DNA of 64,000 bases from Isochrysis galbana (GCA_018136815.1 CM030939.1:1282113-1346112), one strand, 5' to 3'. Positions 44,660 through 54,889 are shown, counted from the first letter of the stretch. Numbers and translations are program-made. Notes: generated by a model not told the origin, from the letters alone.

Positions 44660-44811
44660 AGAGGTCTCTAGGCCGATATTCGACACGGTGCGCGCGGGCG
44701 GTTGGCGTGGCCGCTAGAGAGCGAATTCTCATGCTTTCATTTTTGGTGCGCTCCCCAGCCTAAGTGGATGAACAGAAAAGGGCCGGTCTCCCGCCTGGTA
44801 GGGGTGCAAAG
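44660..44811 (+). repeat. Diverged single unit of the 210-bp repeat
   Basis: Matches the array at 34757-35283 in order: GCGCGGGCGG, GGCGTGGCCGCTAG, TTTTGGTGCGC, AAGTGGATGAACAGAAAA and CCGCCTGGTAG. It is cut by the hAT element that begins at 44812 and resumes after it at 45877. Confidence 0.65.
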
Positions 44812-45876
44812 CCCGGATGCCCCGTCAGGTCTCAGGTCATCAGGTCTTGGCGACCTGATACCTGATATCAGGTGATATCAGGACCTGATATCAGGCTGAT
44901 ATCAGGTGGTCCACCACTAATATTATAATTTTCTAATGAGCCATTCTAAGATCCGAGGAAATGGACTACGTCTACGTCTAGCTAGAAGCTAGAAGCGGAG
45001 AGGGGGTTCGTGTGGAAGCGGAGGGGAGAGCCCCCCCCCCGCGAACCCCCACCCCTCCCCCCGCGGGAACCCCCGCCGCCCCCCCCCCCGCGCACCCGCC
45101 TCTGCCGCTCCGCCGGAGGCACACCCGCCCCCCCCCCCCCCCCCCAGAGCCCGCCACTGCTGCCGCTGTTCCCGCCCGCTCCGCCGCCAGCGCGTCCCCT
45201 GCTACCTCTGCTCGCCCCACCGCCGTCCCCTTCGCAGCCGCCCGCCTCGCTGGCTCACCCGCCTCGCTGCCAGCCTCGCCGCTGCGCTCGCGCCTGCCCC
45301 AGCGCCACCCCGCCTCCCCCACCTCAACACCAGTCGCCCTCCCCCCTGGCAACCAGCGTCGCCGCCACCAGCCTCGCCTCCACCCAGCCTCGCAGCCACC
45401 AGCCTCGCCTGCACCCAGCCTCGCAGCCACCAGCCTCGCAGCCACCAGCCTCGCAGCCACCAGCCTCGCAGCCACCAGCCTCGCAGCCACCAGCCTCGCA
45501 GCCACCAGCCTCGCCGCCACCAACCCCACCGCCACCCCAGCCTCGTTACCACCAGCCTCATTACGACCAGCCTCGCCGCCACCAGCCTCGTTGCGACCAG
45601 CCTCGCCTCCACCAGCCTCACCTCCACCCAGCCTCGCCGCCACCAGCCTCGCCGCCACCAGCCTCGCCTCCACCCAGCCTCGCAGCCCATCATCCATCGT
45701 CACTGAGAGGCATGGCCGATCGCTCGCGGTTCGGGTCGATGGCTCGTTTACTGACGTGAATTGTATTTTATTCTAAAGTTAGTAGTCATACTATCAGCCT
45801 GATATCAGGTTATCAGGTCTAGTAGGCCTGATAACCTGATATCAGAACCTGATGTCAGCCTGACGGGGCATCCAGG
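44812..45876. mobile_element. Non-autonomous hAT-type element containing a minisatellite
   Basis: A 1065-bp element. The left end CCCGGATGCCCCGTCAGG is inverted at the right as CCTGACGGGGCATCCAGG. Both sides carry the 8-base duplication GTGCAAAG (44804-44811 and 45877-45884). Next to each end are repeated CCTGATATCAGG palindromes (44850-44905 and 45800-45860), likely transposase binding sites. The centre (about 45010-45690) is C-rich and includes a 15-bp minisatellite. No transposase is encoded. Confidence 0.9.
45380..45690 (+). repeat. 15-bp minisatellite (CAGCCTCGCAGCCAC)n inside the hAT element
   Basis: About twenty units, seven of them nearly identical at 45410-45510, the others with CGCCGCCAC, GTTACCAC or CATTACGAC variants. 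Because 15 is a multiple of three, all six frames stay open (SQPPA repeats on +, GEAGG-type on -). These long frames are not genes. Confidence 0.9.
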
Positions 45877-46094
45877 GTGCAAAGTTGGCGGCTCTAGCCC
45901 TCGCTGGCTAGCGGTTCACGTGAGCATCTTGAGTTTTTGTGATATTTTCGTACTCATTGAAGTCCATATAATCGTCGGTGTCTTATGATCCAGTATGCAT
46001 AGCACCAAGCTTGGTAGACCTAGCTAGTGAGCTGGCGACAGAAATTTCCTCGTGCTTTCGATATGTGTGCCTTGTGCCTTGCTGTGCCTTCTGC

Positions 46095-46260
46095 CTTGCA
46101 TGAAGGACCTCACTAAAATATACCGGAGGGGGGCCCGACTGTATTTCGCGCGCCGTCTTCGAAGGCCTGAAATTCGGTATTTTTCGAGAATTTCGCCGGA
46201 CAACCCACGACCACAACCCCCAAATATTTTCTTGCTTTTGCTGATCCATCCTACCGGAAC
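46095..46260 (-). repeat. Dispersed repeat, inverted relative to 26553-26700
   Basis: On the minus strand it shares TCGAAAAATACC, ATTTCAGGCCT, the CCCCTCCGGTATATTTTA block and CCTTCATGC with the copy at 26.6 kb. A third scrap (AAAATACCGGAGGGG) occurs at 60784. Family not recognised. Confidence 0.65.
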
Positions 46261-46279
46261 CTATAAGGAGCTTATTATT

Positions 46280-46455
46280 TAGCCCTGATGAAAAGAGCCT
46301 GCAAAACAGTACGGTGATATCCACTGGGGCAAGAAGCCTGCAAAACAGGGGCAGTTGAGCATAGCCAGCCCCAGGCCATAGAGCCCGGATTCGAACCGCG
46401 TCCCCACCAGCAGCACGCATCCCTGCCAGCCCACTCGGCCTCCAGCCCGGTGAAA
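46280..46455 (-). mobile_element. tRNA-like SINE candidate
   Basis: On the minus strand an A-box-like AGGCCGAGTGGG (46441-46430) is followed 32 bases later by a perfect B box GGTTCGAATCC (46397-46387), the spacing of a pol III promoter in Leu/Ser-type tRNA. The acceptor arms do not pair and the T stem has a mismatch, so this is not a working tRNA. A tail with two TGTTTTGCAGGCT words (46340 and 46300) follows, as in a SINE body. Confidence 0.5.
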
Positions 46456-46468
46456 AAAATATGAAGAT

Positions 46469-46564
46469 GAAGATTCAGGGCTACATGCTACATACCTATT
46501 GCTAGACAGCGCATACACTTGCTACTGCACATCCGCCAGCGCCCTTATCTAGCCCTGAATCTTC
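46469..46564. mobile_element. Small inverted-repeat element (96 bp)
   Basis: GAAGATTCAGGGCTA at the left and TAGCCCTGAATCTTC at the right form exact 15-bp inverted ends. A solo end of the same sequence occurs at about 11193-11210, also followed by a T run. It may be a tiny MITE. Confidence 0.55.
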
Positions 46565-46800
46565 AGAAGGTTTTTTTTTTCAGTAAGAGTAATAGCTCCA
46601 AACTGCCAAATCACTGATATTAGTTGTTAGTTGTCGGTTGCTAGACTAATCTTAAAGGGGCTGATCTACTACTGTGACTCCTTTTACTATTAGAATCGTC
46701 GCCTCCCCCCCCTCCATCCTCCATCAACATCGATACTTCATACATACATACGCAGTAGCCTCCGTCGGTCGGCTTCTTGGCTGCTACGCTCTATCTATCC

Positions 46801-47367
46801 CCTAGTTGGGCTGTAAGTACTGATATTAGTACTGATGCATTAGTATTAGTATTAGCTCCCCAGGAGCTGATATACTGATGTTAGTTCCTAGGCTGCCAGT
46901 TCAAAAATAAAACTAAAAACAAAACTCCGGAGCGGGAACGAGCCCCCGCGAACAAGCGCAGAGGCGCGCCAGCCCGCTCCCTCCCCCCGCCTATCTCTCC
47001 TGCTAGCTGCCCACCCCCCACCACCTNNNNNNNNNNNNNNNNNNNNNNNNNNNNNNNNNNNNNNNNNNNNNNNNNNNNNNNNNNNNNNNNNNNNNNNNNN
47101 NNNNNNNNNNNNNNNNNNNNNNNNNNTGGACTCTTGGCCTCTTCACATGCACCTGCCAACTCGTGGTCTCTGTTTATTTGCGCTGCCCTCCCCTTTGCGC
47201 GCGCGCCACGCGCTGCACGCTGAACACCCCCCAGTAAGTATAAGTATAATAATGGCGATACTAGAAGTTATAATAGGGGTGTAAGCTGATATTAGTACTG
47301 ATGTAAGTACTGATGTAAGTGTAAGCTCAAAACCACCGTAAGCTTACGGACTGACAGCCCAACTAGG
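46801..47367. mobile_element. Non-autonomous hAT-type element spanning the assembly gap
   Basis: Left end CCTAGTTGGGCTGT, right end ACAGCCCAACTAGG, flanked by ATCTATCC on both sides (46793-46800 and 47368-47375). CTGATATTAGTACTGATG words repeat next to both ends. The middle is unknown because of 100 N, so its true length is uncertain. A right-end copy of the same family (CTTACAGCCCAACTAGG) lies at 53945-53961. Confidence 0.9.
47027..47126. other. Assembly gap (100 N)
   Basis: Exactly 100 undetermined bases, the customary placeholder for a gap of unknown size. It lies inside the hAT element. Confidence 0.99.
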
Positions 47368-47589
47368 ATCTATCCTCAATCTCTAAGATGCGATAGGTTC
47401 ATCCAACTAGTAGTACCAATCTACGCTAGAGGAGAGAGAGAGAGGATGTGTGTGGAGTGTGAATGAAGAGCGTAAATCAACACACGCGTGCGCGCGCACC
47501 GGGGAGTTTTGTTGTTGGTTGGGACAACTCTCATGAGAGCTGATATTAGTGCTGATATTAGTGATAGCTTCATAACCTTGAGAGCTGAT

Positions 47590-47842
47590 AAGCTGTTACC
47601 CCATCTTTGGTTTGCAGGGCGAACCGGACTTTGCCTGTTCCCTGCCTCTGTGCCTGCTCGGGACGAGGCGAGGGAGGTGGGGTCATGTCGACGTCTTGGT
47701 CGGCGGGGGCAGCGGCCGGTGAGCGTTTCGGCTCCGGCGGCTTTGGTCGGCCCCGTTGGGGTGCGTCGTGGTGCGTCGTTTCGCGACTGCGGGGGGCTGG
47801 GAGCGAGCTCCATCGCTACAACTATAACATTAGTTTTCAACA
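47590..47842 (-). mobile_element. Hairpin-leader element, copy 7
   Basis: Minus strand: AAAACTAATGTTATAGTTGT then AGCGATGG; the ATG is at 47813. The leader (MELAPSPPQSRNDAPRR) is a diverged version of the family peptide, followed by a charged Pro/Arg-rich stretch. Homology fades near 47590 within CTGATATTAGTG-type repeats, where unrelated repeat DNA begins. Confidence 0.65.
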
Positions 47843-47965
47843 CCCTTGGAAATAGTAATCAGCAAATAGTTTCGTATGCGGAATACAAATATTGACTCCC
47901 TCTACCTTTCTTTGTCCTCGGGAAAAAGCTGAATGCTTTTGCTTTTGCGGCCGTTTGTCTGCATA

Positions 47966-49366
47966 TTAGACGAAGAACGGTACAAGGTCACCAAGAGCCA
48001 GCTCGTACGCGACGAGGCATGCAGTCAAGACTGCTCCAAGGACGCACTGAGAGATGACGACTCGCACCTGGTTACAAATATCCCGTTCAGTCAGCAACGA
48101 CAACGACGTCGTCCTGAAGTGGCTCTCCAAGTACGCCCTTAGAAACCCTGGTGTCGCGCTGCTCTCGCGCTCTCTTCCGATCTCGCTATTCGTGATCATG
48201 GCCGGACTTGGATCGCATTCGAGACGCATCATCAACAGCGCGACATCGCTGATTGTGTCAGGAAATGGTAGCCCAACCTCACTTGTGAAGTGCTTGGCGA
48301 TCGTGCGCGCCGCTTTCTCCCACACAATCGCAGCGTGCACGTCAATCGTGCTCCCTGAAACTTCACCATGCGACTTTACGGCCTTAAGATCACGGGTTGC
48401 GTCCCTCAGCCGCAAATCACACTCGGCAGCATCCTTGGTGAAAGCGGAGCAAGCGAGCGCGATTGATGTGCGGGCACGGATCAGGAACGCTTGAGGAATA
48501 GACGCGTCGAACTCGAGCACAGCGCTTGCGTCCATGCATGCGAGCTCAAAGTTCGCCCTCGAGCGCGGCGTGCCAAACGATAAGCCGGCCATCTGCAAGC
48601 AAGCAACGGCTCTGCCTAGCAAGAGAGACATCAGCCGAGGAATATGCGGATTCTCCATAGATCTAGCGAGCTCCAATGCTTTCGTCCATGCCGCAATCGC
48701 CATCTCAATCCGGTAGCTCTTCTCGTCAGGGCTCTGAACCCTAGAAGCGGCCAGCATGTACGACCTCGAGTCCCACTCGTGGTCCTCGATCAGTTGTGCC
48801 AGTGATCTCTGCATTGGAGAACCTGGCCCGGAAGTAGAAGTACTACGAACATAACTGCTGATGCCAGGCCCAATGCTCTGCGCGATCCTGTAGGCTCTTG
48901 CCCCTGTACTGGGTTCGCCCCGAACGTGGGGCGTGGTGGGAGTGTGAAGAGGACGAGTGCCTCGATGCTCGCTGCTCGCGTAGGCTCTTCGATTTGCAGA
49001 TAGCCCGTGGCATGCGTGCTCCTCTACTGCTGCTGAGTGCCCTCGATCTGAGCAGCCGCTACGTCGCTTGAAGCCAGCTAGAGAGCCCAAACGGTGCTCA
49101 GAGGCCGGTGCAACGCTGGAAGGCGCAGTCATGCTATCCATCTGCTGGGCTGTCAGGCCTCCGAGTCGGCGCTCAGATGACCAGGCGTCAGGGTATTTTC
49201 CGACGGAAGAATGGTACGTTACAGTGAAGGTTGCGAGAGGCGAGGACGCAATCTCCCACTGGCCGCGCGAAGCATGGTTGGACTTGCCGCTTCGAACAAA
49301 AACGCGCGTCCGCGGCAGCATTTGAGGATGGAGAGGAGTCGCTGCCTCGCACTCGGGCCCGGCCAT
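47966..49366 (-). CDS. Helical-repeat (TPR-like) protein with C-terminal membrane anchor
   Basis: Start chosen at MAGPECEAAT (49366), because the frame upstream is pure repeat sequence. 466 residues. The first 200 are Ser/Gly/Arg-rich and probably disordered. From about 230 to 370 there are paired helices with TPR-like spacing: YRIEMAIAAWTKALELA, MSLLLGRAVACLQMAG, NFELACMDASAVLEFD and AFLIRARTSIALACSAF. A conserved-looking stretch VRVVISQCVLGAVLTACLVAYELALG at the end is a single membrane helix with a short tail. I do not recognise the family. A tail-anchored adaptor is a reasonable guess, not more. Confidence 0.6.
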   Translation of the reverse strand: MAGPECEAATPLHPQMLPRTRVFVRSGKSNHASRGQWEIASSPLATFTVTYHSSVGKYPDAWSSERRLGGLTAQQMDSMTAPSSVAPASEHRLGSLAGFKRRSGCSDRGHSAAVEEHACHGLSANRRAYASSEHRGTRPLHTPTTPHVRGEPSTGARAYRIAQSIGPGISSYVRSTSTSGPGSPMQRSLAQLIEDHEWDSRSYMLAASRVQSPDEKSYRIEMAIAAWTKALELARSMENPHIPRLMSLLLGRAVACLQMAGLSFGTPRSRANFELACMDASAVLEFDASIPQAFLIRARTSIALACSAFTKDAAECDLRLRDATRDLKAVKSHGEVSGSTIDVHAAIVWEKAARTIAKHFTSEVGLPFPDTISDVALLMMRLECDPSPAMITNSEIGRERESSATPGFLRAYLESHFRTTSLSLLTERDICNQVRVVISQCVLGAVLTACLVAYELALGDLVPFFV

Positions 49367-49512
49367 GCTGTGTGAGCGGATGGCGCGCGCGCCGGGGGGG
49401 GGGGGGGTGCGCGTGGGTCGGAGAGGTTGGGTTGGGCGGGGAGGCTCGGTGGGCGAAGGAGCAGGCGGTAGAAAGCAGCGAGCGAATGACAGCAACGGGA
49501 CCGCCCGGGGGA

Positions 49513-49547
<35 letters not shown>

Positions 49548-51030
49548 GGGCCCTCTCCTCCTCTCATTCCGCCATCTCTCTCCCTCTCTCTTTCTCCACT
49601 TTCTCTAGTCTCTAGTCTCTTTCTCTCTCTCTCCAAGGGAGCGACTCCCTTCCGGAGAGAAGATTTGGGGCGGGGCGCTGCCTGGGCTCTCTCTCTCTTG
49701 AGGCGAGACTCGGGGCGCGGGGGGGGGGGGGGGGGAGTCCTCGTTGGAAGAAGGAAGAATCTCTCTCGCTCTCTCTCTCTCTCCCCCCCCCCCCCCCTCT
49801 CTCCCCCTCTCTCCCTCTGCTTGTTCTTCCTTCCTTCTTCCGCTAATCGTCTCGCCCTCTTCCTCTCCCCACCCCCTCCTTCGCCGAGAGAGAGAGAGAG
49901 AGAGAGAAGATGGAAGAAGAGAACCTCCCAGAGTGGTGGCGAGCAAGATGCCCCCTTGATTGCCCTTCCGTTCAAGAAACAAACTCGCACGAGTATATAG
50001 TAGTAGTAGTACATCCTTTCCCACTTCTCTGCCGCGACGGCGAGGCGAGGAGCTGTCGCCGCCCACCACAGAGAGAAGGGACCGAGATCGAGATACGAGG
50101 AGGAAGCGACCGTCTTTGATGAGGCGACCGCGGCTCAGAACGCCCGGCTTCATTATTAGGGCCTCCCTCATTAGCAGAGCCGAACGCGGTGGCGATTTCG
50201 TCAATCAGCGCAACGGAGATTGAGATTGGAGGAAGGGGGTGCATCCTCCGCCCTCATTATATCTGACGAGATCATTCGGGCGCGAGCGAGGAGTAGATCG
50301 CCCACGACAACAAGACGGAGAGGATGAGGATGAGGGAGCGCCAACCGTTATGACGTTAATATGAGGCGTCGGCGGGGCGGCCGCGGCTCAGAACGCCCGC
50401 CTTCATTTCGCATTTCGTCGATCTCCCCGAACTCTCTGGCGACTTCGTCAATGGGGCTGCGTTCGCGAGATTTAAACCGTGATCGTTTGAGCGAGCGTGC
50501 GAGCGAGTCTCGAGGTAAAACATTTGAATGAAGGGACTCGTCTCACCGTGTCCAAGTCCCAGGCGACCCTCGCCATGCGCGGGTCAGCCGTCAGCCGCCA
50601 GTGGAGGGGTGGGGGTGGGGGTTTGTTCGTTACAACAATCATAAATGAAAATTGTCTCTTGTATTTGGCACCTAGCTGTACTAGCGCGGGAGAGAGCGCG
50701 TCACTAGTAGCTTAGCGGGCACCTTCAAGAAGGGGTTTTTTTTGCACCTAGCTGTACTAGCTGGGAAACACGTGTTTACCGTTTTTCTACACAAGCCAAA
50801 CACGGCCGTATTTTGCCGTGTTTCAAACCCCCTCTTGCTTGGCCGCCGTGAGGTGGTTTGCCTTCATTTGGTAACCCTCGTGGATAGTGGATAGCCAGAT
50901 TGGCGCTGAGGGGATCAAGGCATTCGCCAAGTTGCTCGTTGCTTCCCGTTAGGTGACGTTGCATGCACCACTCGGCGAGGAAAGGTGACGAATTGGCAAT
51001 TGAATTGGAGTGGCCCAGCCAGACCTAGAT
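49367..51030. other. Repeat-rich intergenic region
   Basis: Contains CT tracts (49518-49542, 49620-49640, 49770-49820), a GA tract (49886-49907) and G/C runs. The word GCGACCGCGGCTCAGAACGCCCG occurs around 50125 and in variant form near 50380, each with CTTCATT downstream, so a 250-bp stretch is duplicated. At 50759-50830 GGAAACACGTGTTTACCG resembles the end of the 2748 MITE family. No gene recognised. Confidence 0.5.
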
Positions 51031-51032
51031 CC

Positions 51033-51157
51033 TAGATGGGAAATACAGGATACAGGCAGGGGGGTTCCAAATACCAAATACAGTAAATACAGTCCGTATT
51101 TCGCCTTCGTCCAAATACAGTCAAATACAGTACCAAATACACTACGGGGGGGGGGGG
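51033..51157 (+). mobile_element. Partial copy of the 2748-type hAT MITE
   Basis: Starts CCTAGATGGGAAATACAG, the same end as the 203-bp MITE, then runs through CAAATACAGT words to a G run at 51147-51162. The right inverted end is missing. Confidence 0.65.
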
Positions 51158-51600
51158 GGGGTCCCTTCTCGTGAAAGCCATTGGCTGCTGACGGCGGAGA
51201 GGTACGTGCAGGGCGGGTGGGCGATGACTAGGTCCCAACCTAGGTTTTGGACCTGAAGCGCGTCGCCTTGGAAGTGGGGCACGTAATCGATCTCGGAAGG
51301 ATACAAATCTCAAATCGCACGTAGCTACATCAGCTCCGGCGAGTAGGAACATGGAGGAAACGACGCCGCTCGTCTCGCCAACGACGAGAACGCGCGGTGC
51401 GTGACAGCCAGACGTCAGCCCGTCTTGGACTCGTTGATTCATCTTCGTGAGCTCAGCGCAAAGCTCATCGAAGTGCTTGGGTAGCGCGGCGGCAGGCGAG
51501 GCTAGGGTGCCGTTGCGAGGCCGGCGAAGCTCTTGGGCTGCCTCCGTGAGGTGCAGAGGTAATACCACCGTAGAGCCGTCGAAGTCATGCCGTTTTATTT
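51158..51600 (-). pseudogene. Second methylase-like domain fragment, phage-type
   Basis: On the minus strand a frame from about 51568 contains a helical stretch (HFDELCAELTKMNQRVQDGL) and then PRVLVVGETSGVVSSMFLLAG and ADVATCDL. In a neighbouring frame the same domain continues with PSEIDYVPHFQGDALQVQNLGWDLV and a signature box IAHPPCTYLSAVSSQWL. GWDL-x-IAHPPCTYL is typical of a phage and bacterial protein family annotated as DNA cytosine-methylase-like, with a SAM-binding Rossmann fold. The helical stretch before the domain parallels that of the 27-kb copy. It is degenerate. No hairpin leader was found upstream, but the 5' side is lost in unrelated sequence at about 51600. Confidence 0.65.
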
Positions 51601-51918
51601 CCTTAAACGAGCCAACAATTATAGTAACAGCAAAAACAAAATTCGAATCGCAAATTTCGAGACCAAAATCTGCAAACCTGGGCTTGAGACCATGGGGAAT
51701 CCGAATCTGTGTGTCTTGTGCGTTAGTGGCAACACGGGGAACTGTTCAATTGTAATTGTGAGCGCGTACCTTACACGAATATTCATGCCTACAGCCTTCA
51801 GATGGGCAGGAATACAACAGGCAGGTAGGGGGGGGACCTTAAGGAATCCTTGGACACCCAGGGGAGGTGGGAAATAGTGGTTAAAATGAGTGAGTGACCG
51901 GGATAGAAGCGGCAAAAG

Positions 51919-52990
51919 TTGGCGGTGAGGCAGGTGGATGCAGCGGTTGCTTCGTCGTCACCGTTTTCAAAGCCGGAAGTAATTAAGGAGAACCATGTCC
52001 AGCCGCCCAAGCTCAATAATAGTGGTGGTCCATCAACGTTGTGCTTTAATGTGGCGGCAAGAGATGCGTGCGATGCGGCGATCGCCGAGTTGTTTTGTGC
52101 CTGCAACATCCCTGCTGCGATTGCTGACCATCCAAAATTCAAGGCAATGATTGCCGCGTTGAAGATTAAAGACGGCACATCCATCATACAAGGGGCCAAC
52201 GCGCAAGAATTTGCATGGTGTGTTGTTGGATCAGACTACGGCTAGGCTGCAGCGTGAGCTTGGTCCGCTACGTGAACAAATTCTCAGCAAAACATGCTCG
52301 ATTGTGTCGGATGGTTGGGATAATGTGGTGAAGGATCATTTGACATTTGATCAATTTCTTGTTTGGCAATCCTTGGTGCATGTTGTTTGATGGCACAATC
52401 AAGGTGGCAAGTAGCGATTCAGAAAATTTTGAATTCATTGCTGAGATGATTCGTCAACGCATTGATTGAGAAACATGGTCGATTGAACTTTGTACAAGTC
52501 GTCACAGTTACATGTAGCACGATGAAGGCAGCTTGTGAAGAATCTTGGAAAAGCATTATAAGTGGCTCACCGCCACATGTTGTGGGACACACGTTCTCAG
52601 TCTTGAGTTGAAAGACTTTGCAAAAGTGCCGGATCCATTGCAATCGCTTGCGTACTACATCATCAGCCGCCATTCCATTTATAGACATGTTTGAGCACTG
52701 TGAGGTGGGTGCCTTTGCTTAAATACTAGAGCAGATTTTTTTTGTGCCGGCGCATCGCGTATTTGGAAACGAGGGGTACCAAATGAAGGCAAACGACCTT
52801 TGGAAATGCAATGACGTGAAACAAAGCATCGAGTTTTTGAAGGAGCAAGTGTTCGAAGCTGTCGCAAGCATCGTAATGAGTACCGCAAGAGGTAAACTTA
52901 CACAAGAACATGCTGTCCCAATCCACTTGGCATTCTCCTCAACTGTACGTTCCTTCACCTACGGCGATATTTTGTATTTTGGTTGGAACA
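51919..52990 (+). pseudogene. hAT-type transposase (DUF659 kind), decayed
   Basis: Successive frames show the order expected for this hAT branch. An N-terminal helical block comes first (DACDAAIAELFCACNIPAAIADHPKFKAMIAALK). Then LQRELGPLREQILSKTCSIVSDGWDNVVKDHLTFDQFL, with the SDGW box of DUF659. Further pieces follow (CEESWKSIISG, IPFIDMFEHCEVGAF, EGYQMKANDLWKCNDVKQSIEFLKEQVFEAVASIV). Several stops and frame changes interrupt it, so it is an old copy. It is cut near 53040 where a hairpin-leader element of opposite orientation begins. Confidence 0.75.
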
Positions 52991-53059
52991 TGTGAGGACC
53001 AATGTAGAAGAAAACAAGGAAGGTTACCAGAACGCCGTCTGGGGTACCCTTCGGTGGAT

Positions 53060-53828
53060 GTTCGGCCAAGGACCTTTGCGGCCTTTATCCATACCATCGG
53101 AGGTAGCGTCCAAGCCTTCTAGCTTGGAGAGAAGAAACTTCATATAGGTTGCCATGACCTCGCTCTGGATGTCCTTCTTGTCCTCTGCTAGCTGTGCTAG
53201 CTGAATGTAGAATGGAGTATCCTCCGGTTCTTCCTCCTCTTCTTGACCATGAGGGGGGGAGGCGAATTGTGTGGCTATGGGAGGAGTCGGCTTTGGGTCC
53301 GACTGTGGGTCCGCTCGCTTACGCGAGGGCGGCTGGGGCTGTTGGGTAGATGGAGGTGGAGCTTGCCTTGCTTCATGGGGGTGTTTCCCTTTGGGACCGG
53401 CCGCCTCAGCGTATGACTTCTGTGCAGTGTTGTTCAGAGGGTTGGAAGCCGTAAAGGCCCCAAGAATTGTTTGTTGTGTGTAGTGCCCGCCCACGAGGGG
53501 TGCACTGCTGGTAGGAGTTGCCACTGCCACCCACTATGGGGAGTCCTTGATGGGCTGACAAGCCAGTGGAGGCAGGCGGCAGAGCCAGAGTCTGGCCCTG
53601 CTGGTCTGCAAGGAACAGGGCCCTCCCTGTTCCCTGCTTCTGCGCCTGGTGGGGAGGCGAGGGTGGGAGGATCATATCGACGTCGCTGTCGGTCAGTGGG
53701 GCGGCCTGCGAGCGCTTCGGCTCCGGCGGCTTGGGGCGGCCCCTGTGGGGCGTCGTGACGGCGGAGGCTGGGGATCGGGAGCGGTCGGCGCGCGCTCCAT
53801 CGCTCGAACTATAACAATAGTTTTTTGT
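53060..53828 (-). mobile_element. Hairpin-leader element, copy 8 (LINE ORF1 part)
   Basis: Minus strand: AAAACTATTGTTATAGTTCG then AGCGATGG, with the ATG at 53800. It follows the 10-kb LINE ORF1 closely, through IDMILPPSPPHQ-type, YTQQTILGAFTASNPLNN, KSYAEAAGPKGKHPHEARQAPP and the acidic stretch, to SKLEGLDATSDGMDKGRKGPW. There the match stops, about 40% into ORF1. A small frame change lies near 53530. The 5' end is complete and the 3' part is lost. Confidence 0.8.
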
Positions 53829-53869
53829 CCACTGAAAAACTACTAATGAGTTTCCAAAAAACTTGCCTG

Positions 53870-54889
53870 TTAATGGTCAGCCCTAGCCTTGGAGCTAATA
53901 CTAATTAATACTATATACTATTACATCAGTAATAATATGAGTACTTACAGCCCAACTAGGATCGATATCGACGCGTCTGACGTAGAGCCCCCGCGGCACG
54001 ACTCGACGACCCCTTCAAGCCGAGACACTCACGTCCCGCGGTCGATTGGTGAGCCGCCGTGCATGTCGCACATAGGCGCAACCATTTGCGCTTCTCTGCA
54101 TACATATCGCTCATATTCGTCCTCTAGGTGTAGTATGTAGTATGCAGATGATGGGGCAACCAAAATACTAAAACCAAACACAATGCCAATGGCTGTGCTG
54201 CTGGCGAATAAGAAGTGAAAGACGCAAGATGCACGCACTGGCCGAGACGGGTTGAAGGAGATAGAACAACGCGGGAACCCACAAAGCATAGCACGGCACC
54301 GATCCCTAAGTAATGGCCAAAACAAGATGGTCATAGTGCCTTCGGCAAAAACGCCTAATGTCGTAACACATCAACGACGGGGAGGAGAAGTAGTTGCAGA
54401 GCCGAAGCCGCGGGACAAGACGATCGCTAAGCCACAAAATCCGTTGCAAAGGAGAGCTCACGTCGGAAGATTTGCACGGGAGGAGATGACACCGATGCAT
54501 ATTCCTTCGAAAGGAATGGAGTTTGGCGCTCGCGCATGCTCGTGTGCCTTGAAGCTGGTGCGGCGCTCGCGACCCGTCACCCCCGACGTCTACACCAGTC
54601 GGTGAGCTTGCAGCGATTGTTTCGGCGGCAAGCAATGGAAAAGATGCATCCGGTCGCGGGTGTGCCCTCATGTTCGGCATTCGCTGTGCTAGCCGAACAC
54701 AACACCGATGGATCTGTCCTCGCACGTGCGTGCCTTCGTGTACGCGGGTGCGTGTGCCCGGTATCGATCATTTTAGACATGCGGTGCACGCGCCCTCCTG
54801 ACAAAAGTGTCGAACATCCGCATCCCATCGCTGTGCGCAACCAGGCATGCGTGTCACACCCCAAGGCGCGTGCCTAGCGACACACGGCC
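53870..54889. other. Gene-free stretch downstream of syntaxin
   Basis: Starts with a hAT right end (CTTACAGCCCAACTAGG at 53945-53961) belonging to the 46801 family. The rest shows no recognised coding or RNA signal. Confidence 0.4.

Noticed and set aside
44978-45776. Long frames in all six readings
   Set aside because: A 15-bp repeat keeps every frame open; it lies inside a non-autonomous transposon.
46378-46455. Intact tRNA gene on the minus strand
   Set aside because: B box is perfect but acceptor stem does not pair and the T stem has a mismatch; kept as a SINE candidate.
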